Positions 23,760 to 35,085 of a stretch of 64,000 bases of DNA are shown here, one piece after another (position 1 is the stretch's first letter; each line of letters starts with the position of its first letter). The DNA comes from Uranotaenia lowii (Eukaryota; Arthropoda; Insecta; Diptera; Culicidae), in NCBI RefSeq assembly GCF_029784155.1, contig NC_073693.1, forward strand, positions 165,212,031 to 165,276,030, read 5' to 3'. The notes under the pieces are model-generated. The model was not told where the DNA came from. It worked only from the letters and a program-made list of their open reading frames with translations, and ran no database searches. Both the position numbers and the translations under genes were made by a program.

Positions 23760-24552
23760 TATACATGTTTCATTGACTTTAAACGTAACATGCTCTTGTA
23801 ACATCTGAAGGTGATCTTTCTGGAAAAATAAACGTGTGCAGCCGCTGAGAAAGATATAAATAAAAAAAAAGGAGCTACAAGACCCGTCATCATTTTTTTT
23901 TTCTCAACAATTGAAAAGCATCCTCGTCAGTTATAAGATCGAATCTAGCGACAGGGCACATCTAGTGTAATGCTTTACTATTTCGTCAAGGATGTTTTTT
24001 TTTCAACCTTTCTCAATACATCAATCAGAATCCTGAAAAAACTATTTCTTTTCTCGAGCAAACGAACGATAGAACATTGTCAACGTGTATATGTATAGCA
24101 TCTTTTAATTTGATTCACAGATTTTGATTCGATTCTTTTCTAAACAGGAAGCTGATTTCTAATCTGCTAATATTTTTAAAAAAAAATCTTGAACCTTTCA
24201 AAGAAGATTTCTTTGTTCGCGAAACTTTTTTTCTTTGTTTGGCAAACTTTTGATACTATGCACAGCAAGAGACCCTCAAATCGACTCACCATTCAGACAA
24301 TTAACTGTATGATAAAGCTGCGATAAGATCTAAATAGATGGCACTAATTGCCAATGCTAAGCCGAGAACATTGGTTCGGAAGCCTCAAATAATGATGTTG
24401 GTACCTACGTTTCAAACGCATCTATACATTTTTAATGAAGGGTCTCATGTACATCTCAATGAATTAAACCGATAGGTCACGGCATTAATCATTCGGTGGC
24501 AAGGTGAAACAGTTTGATTCCGGCTAAGGCTTGTAGTCGAAAAAGTTTCGAA

Positions 24553-24723
24553 ATGGCTTGGAGTAAATTGCAAAAATCTTCTCGAAGCAAAAGTTCCACT
24601 AAAGTTTTGAATAAAATCGAAATTGTGCAGTCAAAAAGTGCGGATCATCCTATGAAAGCATTTCGAGCGGCTTGGTTTGATATTTTCAAACATGTGCTTT
24701 TCGAGGGGGACAAATTGATTGAG
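24553..24723 (+). CDS. TrpA1: TRPA1 alternative first coding exon B
   Basis: Encodes 57 residues, MAWSKLQKSSRSKSSTK... to ...VLFEGDKLIE, followed by a strong donor (GAG|GTGAGT, phase 0). It joins in frame to exon 2, giving ...GDKLIE-AAEQGNLDEF. The first half is basic and Ser-rich; the second (AFRAAWFDIFKHVLFEGDKL) has the hydrophobic/aromatic pattern I associate with the alternative N-terminus of insect TRPA1 isoforms. It lies inside the intron after exon A, so using it needs its own promoter. I chose the Met at 24553 (AAATGG context); an upstream ATG-less extension exists but is not needed. Which isoform letter this corresponds to cannot be settled here. Confidence 0.75.
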
Positions 24724-25097
24724 GTGAGTATCTTTACTCAGGGAAGGTGTTCCTATTATTATTATTAACATACAGAGTGAATTTAACTGTTTGTGACGTT
24801 ATTTTCCACTTATCACACAAAAAAAATTATTCAATTAGTCATGTAACGGATAATGTTAATTTTAGTGAAACATACAATTTAGTTTTCTATCTTAGAAGAT
24901 TTAAAGTAAAACCTGTTTTTAATAATATATAAAATATGATCGAAATTCTATGCATTTTTCTTTTAAAAAAATTTATGCCTTTTTTTAATTTCTGCTTACG
25001 TTACTTACTAACCGCACACACTTTTTAAATTTTGTGACTTAAAAAATCACGAAAATTCTAAAACTCATAAATTATGTTAAAAATAAAGCATAATACC

Positions 25098-25135
25098 ATA
25101 ATTGGCCCGTTGTTTCAAAAGGTTTCTCATTCCTG
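25098..25135 (+). repeat. Solo right end of a hAT element
   Basis: ATTGGCCCGTTGTTTCAAAA... to ...TTCTCATTCCTG closely matches the right terminus of the 27483-28879 hAT element (TTGGCCCGTTGGTTCAAAAG, ending CTCCTG). No matching left end was found nearby, so it is a truncated or solo end. Confidence 0.75.
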
Positions 25136-25423
25136 GTCTAACTGGCTCTTCATATTTGTCTGTTCACTTGAAGATATTGTTATGCTTATTAACACTATTC
25201 GAACCAGAGGGGGTTAAATGAAATTTTTTGAATTTCTAATGACTTTACTCCTATTATAATTGTTTTTACACTAATTTTTCTTCATGACTCTTTTTATTTG
25301 AACGTTTTTTTTCACTAATTTGTGATATTTTGGCATTTATAAAACACAAAACACAGAATTTTTGCCGACTATTGTAGCGTTATAATTAAGTATTTGTGTT
25401 GTTTGATTTTGAGTGTGTAGTGA

Positions 25424-25710
25424 TTGTTTAAATCGAGCCAAACTCGAGTATTTAGAGTTTATAGTGTAAGATGTCAAACGAAACCACGTGAACAGCAGCT
25501 TCGTTCAATCGTAAGTAGCGATTGGTTTCGACTAGTTTCTGTCAAGTGGTCGTTGTTCAATAGGCTGATGTTTTGGTTGAAACAGGTCTGGTCGTTGTTC
25601 AACGGAGCAAGTTGAAATCGCTCGAAACTAGTCGAAACCGATCCAGCTCGAAAGCAGGATTCATTTCTACCACACTAACACACAGGCAGCGTGTGTGTTA
25701 GACAGAGAGC
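25424..25710. repeat. Hairpin-rich block
   Basis: Two clean inverted repeats: GGTTTCGACTAGTTTC (about 25525-25540) with GAAACTAGTCGAAACC (about 25625-25640), and CTAACACACA (25675-25684) with TGTGTGTTAG (25692-25701). Further TTGAAAC/GTTCAAC motifs recur here and at 26745-26870. A TTCAGTCGG initiator-like motif lies downstream near 25760. The block resembles the edge of a retroelement or MITE, but no complete element is defined. Confidence 0.55.
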
Positions 25711-26929
25711 ATGTTTTTGTTTCGTTTTCGCCATTTCATTTTCGTGCTCTGGATGTTTGGATTCAGTCGGCGGTCGGTCCTGTGTGTTTCGTGTCGGGAT
25801 AGTCGCGGTGCTTCCTGCAATTAATTTTTCATACATGATCTCTGCTGGCACCGCAATCAAACGGTTTGATGTGGTGCTTGCGGGAGGTACTTTTGAACTT
25901 TTTAGGTACCAACCAAAGCCGTGCGAACCCGCCCCCCATGAAGATTTTTTCCAAGTAAATTTTTTTGTAGAGTTCCGGAATATTACTTGACCTTAAAAGG
26001 TGTTTAATAATAAGTGTTGACAAACAAGTCAGAAATTTGGTTCGCCTCCGGCGGAATTAACACTTTAATCAACCTAATTTCATTTGACGACACTATAATT
26101 GAAAATATAATGTTTAATTGTAAATTATAAATTGCAATTCAATTAGCCTTTTGTTTTAATTGAAACTCTAAATAAGACATACAAAAACACTAGCTCGTCA
26201 TTTGAATGGGTTTTAATTAAGAAGTGTAACTGAATAAGAACATAGTTTGAAACGAACCATTATAACTTCAAAATTTATTAATCGAATACTTGTTTTATAC
26301 ATCGACAAATTTGAAACCATGTAACAGGAGTTCATTTATGTAATTGAAAATGTTCTGATGATATTTATGTGCCCTGAATCTGAATATGCAATTTTTCTAC
26401 TAGCTCTTGATGTTGAAAAAACTTTTCTAAATAGGTTAAAATTATTTAACGCTTTTGACAAAAATTGAAAACAAAAACGTGGCATTCTAGAATAAAAGTT
26501 TCGAATTAATTATCAAACGTTCCTTAATACTTCAAATAATTTTGCGTTCTGCGAAAAAAGTAAAAGAAGTTTTCTATTTGATGACTTTTGCTCATTTAAT
26601 GAATTTTGAAAGAAATTTTAAACGAAATTGAATTTTAGAAAAGTATAAATGTAATCGTTTCGCAGGTTCCAAAAATTTTTGAATGAAAACGGTCTGTCTG
26701 GAAATTCGTGTGTACAACGCACAAAACACGCATTAGTATTGGTGAACGTATGTTCAACGGACGACCTGGTTGAAATCGGTCGAAGTCAATTGGAAAGAGA
26801 CAGATTATCAACTGTCAAAACCCATTCCTACTTGTTTCGACCTATTTCAACCTGTTTCAACCAACTTTCATTGAACACACATAACATAAACAAGATTCGG
26901 CAAAACAAAAACAAAATTGGTGGAACAAA

Positions 26930-27470
26930 ACAAATTAAGCGCCAGAATTCGTCATTGCGATTGTGATTTTCGGAACGTCGTGGAGTTACCGTCCATCGCT
27001 TACTTTCCGGAGTAGAAGCCAACAAACTGGAAGCCCAATTCAAGTTGGTTTGGTGAAGAGGCAACGGGAGATAGCGGATGACCCACCAACAAATAGAACT
27101 ATATCCAGCAGAAAAGACGCCGTAGGTCGAAGGCGTTTCCGTACCACTAGCAAAAAGGAAATTGGAAGACGAAAGAAAAATTGTGCCGGAACAAAACCAC
27201 TAGCTCGGCTATCATCCGGTTCGTTAGAAATTTTGATTGGAAGAAGACAACGATCCCTCGTGGATCGTTGTTAAAGAGCCGAGTGCCGTTGTTCGGGAGC
27301 TAAAGGCACTATTGGCTCCAGCTCAGTCGGTCGGGCCAAGCCGGAAGAAATCCAGCCGGAAGCCGACAACGGAGGTGCTCCGGGCCTTCGCCATGTGCCC
27401 GTTGAGCAGTGCAACCAGGCACATGCCGTGTGCCATCCGAGCTGTGATATGATTGTTGTTAGTTGTTATT
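26930..27470 (+). other. GC-richer block of unknown origin
   Basis: Over about 540 bases the composition is markedly more GC-rich than the intron around it, ending just before the hAT insertion at 27483. Overlapping + frames (26963-27274 and 27237-27452) give Arg/Ser/Lys-rich peptides, such as one with ELKALLAPAQSVGP, that match no domain I know. It may be the 5' region of a retroelement or a captured host segment. It is not TRPA1 coding. Confidence 0.4.
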
Positions 27471-27482
27471 GTTTGGATATGT

Positions 27483-28879
27483 CAGGGGCGAGCAACCCGC
27501 GGCCCGCGGGCCGCATGTGGCCCGCGAGACCCTTTTGTGCGGCCCGCGTAGCTTTTTTAAAATTTTTTGCCTTACCTTTTTTTCAACAATTGATTGATAG
27601 GAAAATTTAAATGACTTGATCAAAATATGCTCTTATCTGCGTTTTCCCCACTATCATTGAAATTGTTAACTTTTTCTGGCTTTTAAGCATATATTATGTT
27701 CTGTTCAAGGCATAAATGCAATATTTTTTATTGGCATAACGTAATTTTGATTTTTTTTAAAATCAGGATACATTTTTCCTAGTTATTTAACTCCTACCAC
27801 CTTGAAAAGCAGAATCCATTAAAATGAGGAAGAGCAAGTAAAGCTACACATGATCAAAGGAATTTCGAAGCCCATTTTAGTGAAGTCATTATTTTCGTCT
27901 CAAGCAAAAATAAAGATGAATGATAAAAAATATGCTCAGCAGATAATTTTCTATCTTATTCGGTAAAAAGGCTTGTTCTGTTAGCATCCAAATACTGGCA
28001 AAAAAATTCAAACCAAAACCTGGGGAAATATTATTTATTTCTGAATATTGACGAAAAAACGAAAGTTTAATAATAAAGCCTGGGTGAACGATTTTAGGTT
28101 TTATATTAACATGAATCAGCCGGCATTAAAGTTACCGACAAAAATGATTATTTCTTGATAAAAACAATAGATATCTGAAATTCTGTGATTTGACCCAAAA
28201 GTTATTTGACGATTATCTGTGATGCTTTTAACAGAAATTTTATAGAAAATTTATAAAAAACATCGATAAATTGAGTTGTTTCACTCATAATATAGCTTTT
28301 GAAATCCTATCCCAATGATATATAAATAAGATTAAAAATTATGAAAATCTGGATAAAAATTCTAGAATTTTGAAGATAGTGGCTTGAAAATATGTGAAAC
28401 TGAAATTTTTTCTGTGATTTCTATACAACCTTGCTCAACATCTCTATGCAAAGATCCAATACAGAACTTCGCTTTAAAAAACGAGGTTCTTATCGTTTGT
28501 TGGAAAAAAATCTAGGCTTTGAGGACAAGTTTTAATTATGGAAAAACAAAACACAGAAAGTCAATTAGCAGTTATACGTTCAACGCCGAGAAGACGGTGA
28601 TTGACTATTGAAAAATTGAGAGAGAGTAAAAATTACAAAGATTTAGTGATGTACCTTTTCATTGTCGGGTTTTTAAAAAGTCGTGTTGATTTTCTGTTTT
28701 TAAACTCGTAAATTCGGTTAATCTTTCCTTTTTCAGATTTGTTTTCGCCAAACATTTGTAGTTATAAAAACTGACGTGAAGTTCTGCTGATTATGAAAAA
28801 AAAATAATTTAAAGTGCGGCTCGCCGACAAGTTTTCAAATTTAAATTGGCCCGTTGGTTCAAAAGGTTGCTCACTCCTG
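27483..28879. mobile_element. Non-autonomous hAT element
   Basis: Perfect 8-bp target duplication GGATATGT at 27475-27482 and 28880-28887. The left end is CAGGGGCGAGCAACC; the complement of the right end is CAGGAGTGAGCAACC. The left end continues with dense GCGGCCCGCGG/TGTGGCCCGCGAG palindromes; the right subterminus has GTGCGGCTCGCCGAC. There is no transposase frame. The interior includes a decayed copy of the 'tctgtga' repeat (about 28150-28435). Confidence 0.95.
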
Positions 28880-29576
28880 GGATATGTTATATGTAAGCTA
28901 GCTTAAAATGTCGTGTGTAAATAAATAATTATAATTGCTGCAAGTTTAGGGTTTTGCGTGTTTGTGTCTTGGGTAATAGTTAGCCGTGCACTACACACTG
29001 AAAATCAGTGGTGCTCAACTTGTTTCACTATTCAAATGTAGCTGTTTTTATACATTTTTATCAATTGCATTTTCTGAGACTATTCTTACACTTACCTTCG
29101 CCTTTGCACTGGATTTTGCGTATTTTCCCGCAAAATTTGGGCAATAAAACTATATGCACAAGAACAGTGCTTAACAAAAATATGATAAATAAAATAGAGT
29201 TGTAGTTTCTGTATTTTGAAAAATCAGCAAAAATTCTTGCTTGGCAGACGGGCGCAGATGGTGGAAATATCTCAAAGCCATTTCGCACACGAAGACGGGT
29301 GAAAGGAAACGGAAAAACAAACAAGCATTAGCGCAAATATTCTGGTTTTGCTTTCAGAAAAATATTTAACATATCATTTAAAATCGATGAATGTCTTCTC
29401 AGCGTTGGACGTTTAATCGTTGTTGAATTTATAGACTTAAAATTCTATTTTCTGTGCGCATTTTCGAAAAAAATTTTCACAATTTAAATTCTATCCTCGA
29501 AGACCCAATTGTATTGAACAAACAATGAAAAAACTGAAGTTTGAAGTTCCGTATAAGATTGCATTGTTGCATTAGA

Positions 29577-30103
29577 CTGCTGAGTCGATTTGGGGTCCTT
29601 TTGGAATTTCTCAAACCCTTGGGTCTTAAAAGCTTCGCCTTGGTCCAAAACTCATCCACGATTTTTTTAGAAATTTTTAAGTAACGTTTACATGAGTAAA
29701 TTTGAACTTTTAGGTTTGTATGGTAAATTTGAATATTTTGTACTGAAAAATCATTTTTGTTTCGTCTGTGGAACCGAGCCAGCTGATGGTTTATGTGTCA
29801 ATTTATAAAATTCCTAAAGGAAATTTTCCACTGAACAACTTTGTCCAAGACCGTAACATCGTATCTTATTAGGATAAAAAGTTATTAGCTGTTTAACAGG
29901 GGTATGTCTTTTCGCATTGATTAACAATAAATTCAGTTGACATCACTGCTTGAGCCTCGCGAAGTGTTGCATGGAAAGTAGTCATGCAATACCTCGCTAG
30001 GCACCCTGCAGGGATGTCAATACAATTTATTGTTTATCAGACCCAGAAGCTTTTTAGACCCCAGGATTTGAGAAATTCCAAAATGACCCCAAATCGACTC
30101 AGT
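29577..30103. mobile_element. Inverted-repeat element (AGTCGATTTGGGGTC family)
   Basis: Arms of about 60 bases: TGAGTCGATTTGGGGTCC... at 29579 and its complement ...GACCCCAAATCGACTCA ending about 30103, both containing TTTCTCAAA and AAAGCTT modules. Homologous to 17190-17540. Flanking sequence just outside is also partly inverted (TAGACTG), so the true ends may lie slightly further out. No target duplication or coding sequence. Confidence 0.7.
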
Positions 30104-30807
30104 CTATTGTTGCATGTTATGCAAAGTTGTCAAAATCACAGAATCAACAGATCAGAAAATCATAATTTCTCAAAAATTAAAAGCAAACTTTGTCAAAGTT
30201 TTGATCCCAAAAAATTTTCACTGATTTCATGAATTTACTTAATTGGGATTGGCATTCCTGAAAATCATATGACTTTAGTAATGTGGATTGTAAATTTTCA
30301 AGTAAAATGACTCGATTTGTTGACGTTAGGCATGATTTTTCGATGAAATTTTGAAAAATAGCATCGTAGATAATCGTCATAAAATATTTGGAACGAGTCC
30401 CAGAATTACAGATATTATTTTTGTCTATAATTCAGAGTTTTAATCGGAGACTTTGATGCTGAATCATGTTGATAGAAAATGTAAAATAGTTCATTCAGTC
30501 TTCATTATCCCACTTCCCTCAATTCCGTCTTTATACAAGAACAAAAACATTTCACTCGTTAATGGTTTAATTTTTTTCAGTATTTAAGTGTTAACAATCA
30601 TTTTTTATTTTTCAAATTTAATGGAATAAAAAAATTTCAAAAAAAATGTGCTTTACTAGCATTTTTAGCATACAATAACTTTATCTTTGCCTGAAACTGA
30701 AAACTAATTATAAATAACGGACTTCAAATGCCTGTGATCACCTGTATCCTTCCGATTTCATTTTGCTCTCTCGACCTGCTTTCTTGAATTTGAATTTAAA
30801 AACGGTA

Positions 30808-32541
30808 GGGTAAATGATCTTGAGCGGAACCATTTACATTTCCTAAGATCTAGGTAATGATTATTTATGAATCTTATCGAAATGTTGAAAAAACACTTTT
30901 TCCAGATCTTTTCATACAAGCTTTGTCAATTTTGCTAAAATTAATGAAATGAAATGATGTTATTAGAAGCTTTAAAAACATACGCATTTCTGCTGCAATT
31001 TTCACCAATCTATGCTGACTTTGAACGTCAATTTTTGTAACCCTTGACCGTTATAAACTGATTCTTAATGATCAAAATGGTAAAATAATTCTTAAAAAAG
31101 CATTATTCGGGTTTTTGTAACAAGTTTTCCATCAAAATATCAATTAATCGCGTAGTTTTTTAAAGTAAAATATGATCTTGAGTTTAACCATCTTTGATCT
31201 AGAGCGGAACTACTAGCTTCCAAAATATACCGCTATGTGCGCTGCCTTATGCCTTATATCTCACACGCAAGTTTTACCCCTGAATGTATGCAACACCTTT
31301 GTATTTTTTTCTTATTATATCAGCTTTAGGGACAGAAAAGATGTACTTAATTCGAATAGAACCAAAAATTACTATAATTGGTGTCATTGCGTACCAAACC
31401 AGGCACACAAAATGTTTAATTTTTTGGGGTACAAGAAATGTTTTTCGATTCTTTCTTTCAGACGGATGACGGTCAGGAGGAGGAAGACATTCTGTCACGT
31501 CCTGTGACCTTTAACTTTCACTATGTCAACTAGGTATATACTTTTTGGCATAATTCGAGAACTAATAAAGCCAATAAAGTAAAGTCATTATTTCAGAAAA
31601 ATAATCAATCTTCATTGCCATTACTATTCGAACTTTAAGAAGCAGCTTTCGTTTAAGAGATTGTTCTTGATGTTGAAATTCCAATTAAAAACGATATTCC
31701 AATAAGCAAAAATTCAAATTACTTTTAACAAGAATTCCTTCAGTCCTACAAAGTGTAGCAAAGCACACCGGGTTAGCTATTTTATAATACATAACGATTC
31801 AATTGGAAGCCTGGGATTGAAATCCTATCCGATTGCTTGAGCTCGAACTCATGGATATTGGTTTGGGAAAAAAATCTTTTATCAATTGAGCTAAATACTT
31901 AATGTTTCCATAATTTTATAATATAAATGAATTTTATCGTGATTCTTAAGAAACTGAAATTTATTATAAAATTTATGCTATGAATGAGTTGTTTAGAGCA
32001 AGGTTGCCGAAATCACAGATAAATCTGTAATTTCACAGAATTTTGAGCAAATTTTTATCACAGAATATGTGTCACAGAACACAGAATTTTGAAATATTCA
32101 CAGATTTCACAGAACTTTTGAATTTCGATTGGATTTGCATAGTTTTTTTGTTGAATATAAAATTTAGGATTCTTACTTTGAATTAGAAAAGTATGATAAG
32201 ATTTTCATTTATTTACGTAAAAACATCAATTTTTTAACTTTAAAACCTTTAAAGATTAAATTTAATTGAATTGTTCACAGTTACGCAAAGATTTGGAATC
32301 CGCTCAAGATCATATTTTAGTTCCGCTCAAGATCAGAATTTTTTTTTCAGTAAAACAGCTCTAGAGTTATTAGGATTTACTCTAAAATATTCTACAAACC
32401 ATCATTAGAAGGCAGAAACCAAAATATATCCGCTGAACTAAAAAAGATTCGTTCGGATATAACCTCTATCCATACTGCTTGGTCAACTGTTCCGAGTTGC
32501 GTCGAATTGACCCAATTAGTTCCGCTCAAGATCATTTACCC
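30808..32541. mobile_element. Non-autonomous TA-flanked element with subterminal repeats
   Basis: Terminal inverted repeats GGGTAAATGATCTTGAGCGG and (right, complemented) GGGTAAATGATCTTGAGCGG are identical over at least 20 bases, with TA on both sides (30806-30807, 32542-32543). Diverged internal copies of the motif occur at about 31172-31212 (ATCTTGAGTTTAACC, GATCTAGAGCGGAAC) and 32290-32340 (TCCGCTCAAGATCA twice), a pattern seen where transposase binds multiple sites. It contains a nested 'aaggttgccgaaatc' repeat (31999-32130) and a tRNA-like unit (31804-31910). No transposase. Confidence 0.88.
31804..31910 (-). mobile_element. tRNA-like SINE fragment
   Basis: On the minus strand TTTAGCTCAATTGATAAAAG is a good match to the tRNA A box/D arm, followed at about 35 bases by GAGTTCGAGCTC, a good B-box match, and later by GATTTCAATCCC. 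It does not fold as an intact tRNA by eye, since the acceptor pairing is missing, so I read it as a pol III-promoted SINE head or tRNA fossil. Confidence 0.5.
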
Positions 32542-33105
32542 TAGTTGAAAACTTAGGAAAAAATGTAATCTGAGCCAGACAAAACTCCAATGTCCTTTTT
32601 GACAATATGAAATATTGCATCAAATGCCTTTAAAAGAACATAAAACGTGCCCAAAATGCAAGAAAAGGTTTGTGGGGCAAAGCAACTGCAAACATGTGAA
32701 GTGCATATTTCATCAAGATAACAAAACTAGCCATTTTTACATTAATTTTTTTAATGGAAAAAAATTAATAAACCATGAAATAAAAACAATTTAAGAAATG
32801 ATTCGCAGGCCTTACAAACATCCAAATCCCTCATTAAATTCAAAATAGTTCATTGATTTTTGCAATGTTTTAAAAATTTGGCAGCCCCGGATGACGGATC
32901 AATAGCTTTCAATTGCATTCATTTTAATTGACTGATAATTTACGTTTGCTACCGAAATTTATTTGCTGCTTACGTAAGCAGTTTTATTTTTCACTCTCTG
33001 GAGCCACTCGTGACTCCCAACGTTATTCATATTGTTAAGACGCATCAAGATAGATTCGAGCAATCATAATTCACTATTGTGGGTATCATTCTCTTTTCCT
33101 TATAG

Positions 33106-33352
33106 GCGGCCGAACAAGGAAATCTCGACGAGTTCATACGACTGTACGAAGGCGACAACAGTCGACTGGGGGTGAAAGACAGCAAGGGACGTACCGCAGG
33201 TCATCAGGCCGCCGCCCGAAATCGAGTCAACATACTTTCCTTCGTTCACGAGCAGGGTGGCAATCTCAACGCCCAGGATTTGTTCGGCAACACTCCGCTT
33301 CACGTGGCCTTGAAAACGATTCGCTCGATGCTCTGGAGTTCCTGTTGAACGT
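33106..33352 (+). pseudogene. TrpA1: TRPA1 exon 2 (ankyrin repeats 1-2), with an apparent 1-base frameshift
   Basis: Starts after the acceptor TATAG with AAEQGNLDEFIRLY and continues through DNSRLGVKDSKGRTAGHQAAARN and RVNILSFVHEQGGNLNAQDLFGNTPLHVAL, clear insect TRPA1 ankyrin sequence. In the printed frame it then reads KTIRSMLWSSC and stops (TGA 33346-33348). Reading one base earlier from about 33316 gives NDSLDALEFLLNV, exactly what the family predicts, and the donor (AACGT|GTAAGT) then leaves phase 2 to fit exon 3. So one base is missing near 33311-33316 (TTGAAAACG). The homopolymer location, and otherwise intact exons, suggest a sequence or assembly error or a rare allele rather than a dead gene. 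I typed it as pseudogene only because the printed frame is broken. Confidence 0.88.
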
Positions 33353-33983
33353 GTAAGTATTTTTTCAACCCCCCTACCACAAATTTGGTAGGTCGTTTGA
33401 AAATGGCGCAAATTGACAGCGACAGCTAATTAACAAGCTGATTGGCGTAACTAAACTACTCCGTTTTCTTGGAAAAAGTATGAGACCTAACCAACTTCGC
33501 TCTCTGTAATATTTTGAAATTGAAGAACTGGAGGTGTTTCATTTGAATTGGCAATTTTCATTGGATCTATGAAGTTAATTTGAAAAGTTTAATAACGCTT
33601 GTACATATCATCAGTTAATTACCTTGTCGCTTTCTTCCAGGTAGTTCAATTATTATTGAATCGGTTCATTGAGGATTCAAAGTATGTAATTGTTTTGAAT
33701 CTGAGAAATAAAAAAACATGATTGAATGTTTTATTAATCAATTGGTTTTATTAATTGATTGTTCATTACGATTGACATTTTTTTTTTTTAATGATCACGA
33801 ACGTGAGGTTTTTCAAAAAAAATATTCTGAAGGGTACAGTAATGCTGTGTTGTCGATTGTTTGTTCACTTCGGCAAACAAAATGAAGCAAAACTTGAAAT
33901 GCATCCAAGTAATTGATTCTGGCGCGCAAACATATTTCATCATATAAGTTCTACGGTACCATTTCCTTTTTTTCGGCTCACAG
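33353..33983 (+). other. TRPA1 intron 2 (631 bp)
   Basis: GTAAGT at 33353 to CTCACAG at 33977-33983, AT-rich. A short frame on the minus strand (33788-34027) crosses into exon 3 and is a shadow. Confidence 0.85.
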
Positions 33984-34179
33984 ACCTGTCGAGACGAACT
34001 TACTAAACGAGAAAAAGCTGGCCCCAATCCATCTGGCCACCGAGCTCAACAAGGTCAAGGGGTTGCAGGTGATGGGCAAATACAGAAGCGTTATCGACAT
34101 ACAACAGGGAGGCGAACACGGCCGCACGGCCCTTCATCTGGCTGCGATCTACGACAACGAAGAGTGTGCGCGAATTTTG
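33984..34179 (+). CDS. TrpA1: TRPA1 exon 3 (ankyrin repeats 3-4)
   Basis: The exon contributes the last base of a split Val codon, then 65 codons: PVETNLLNEKKLAPIHLATE, LNKVKGLQVMGKYRSVIDIQ, QGGEHGRTALHLAAIYDNEE, CARIL. Two ankyrin helix-turn-helix signatures (APIHLATELN and TALHLAAIYD) are visible. It starts after CTCACAG and ends at TTG|GTAAGT in phase 0. The sequence is intact and strongly insect-like. The following intron is 14.1 kb. Confidence 0.95.
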
Positions 34180-34323
34180 GTAAGTTTTTCATCTTCTGAC
34201 CTTGAATATAACTTTTCATCCTACTAAATATGATGTATGATTAGATTAATATGTTCAAAACCAAATAAATAACACGGTTTCCAAAGAGTCTAACGCTTCA
34301 TTAAAAAAAAAATCTTTGGGGTG

Positions 34324-34660
34324 TTCTTTGAGTTTTTCTCTCTTCTCTCTTCTCTCTTCTCTTTTCTCTCTTCTCTCTTCTCTGTTCTCTCTTCTCTGTT
34401 CTCTCTTCTCTCTTCTCTCTTCTCTCTTCTCTCTTCTCTCTTCTCTCTTCTCTCTTCTCTCTTCTCTCTTCTCTCTTCTCTCTTCTCTCTTCTCTCTTCT
34501 CTCTTCTCTCTTCTCTCTTCTCTCTGTTCTCTGTTCTCTCTCTGTTCTCTCTGTTCTCTCTCTTCTCTCTCTTCTCTCTCTTCTCTCTTCTCTATCTTCT
34601 CTCTCTCCTCTCTCTCCTCTCTCTCTCTTCTCTCTCTTCTGTCTCTTCTCTCTCGTTAGG
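34324..34660 (+). repeat. (TCTCTTC)n microsatellite
   Basis: A pure pyrimidine tract of a heptamer TCTCTTC, cleanest at about 34390-34525, degenerating into TCTC and CTCTT variants at the 3' side. Two + frames through it (34316-34861, 34321-34659) give Leu/Ser/Phe repeats and are not genes. Confidence 0.97.
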
Positions 34661-34700
34661 TACTATCTTTTCATGAATCTTTTTTATCATACCGTCTATC

Positions 34701-35085
34701 GGGGCATCATGCAACACTTTTCAACTTCAATGTACTCTAAAAGTTTAATGTTTACAGATAATCTTACCACTTGTACTTTAAAAGTTTTAAGGTTATTGAG
34801 TCATCAAATTGACGTATTGGTTAAACTAGTTATTATTAAATTTTACAAAAACAACGCGTGATGCAAAATAATCATATTCCAGCATATGGAAATGAGATTT
34901 AAAAGGTGAATCTTTGATTTGCATTTTGACGCATATTAGCCCAGACTAATAGCTTAATTATAAAAATATTTATTTAAAAAAAAAAGGTGATTGTACGAAA
35001 AATATGTTTACTCCAACAGTGTTGGTATAGGATAATAAAAGTAATACTAAGTTTGTAGGTGAAATCGTTAAGCCAACCCGTCATA
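34701..35085. mobile_element. Truncated element, GGGGCATCATGCAACA family
   Basis: It has the same end (GGGGCATCATGCAACA, 34701-34716) as the element at 44553-46725. Its interior at about 34855-35035 (GAATCTTTGATTTGCATTTT and others) matches 44760-44935 in reverse complement. It is cut off by the retroelement tail at about 35098. Confidence 0.65.

Larger units (their letters stand above)
18754..33105 (+). other. TRPA1 intron 1 (14.4 kb), transposon-rich
   Basis: Bounded by GTAACT at 18754 and TATAG at 33101-33105. It contains the second first exon (24553-24723) and elements listed separately (21461-21925, 22935-23759, 27483-28879, 29577-30103, 30808-32541). Between them (18754-21460, 23762-24552, 24724-25420, 28888-29470, 32544-33100) I see only AT-rich DNA without supported features. 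Confidence 0.8.

Noticed and set aside
24735..25135. A complete hAT between CAGGGAAGG and the solo right end
   Set aside because: The putative left end lacks the CAGGGGCGAGCAACC terminus and no 8-bp duplication matches.
34316..34861. 181-codon and 112-codon + frames
   Set aside because: They translate the (TCTCTTC)n microsatellite and have Leu/Ser/Phe repeats only.
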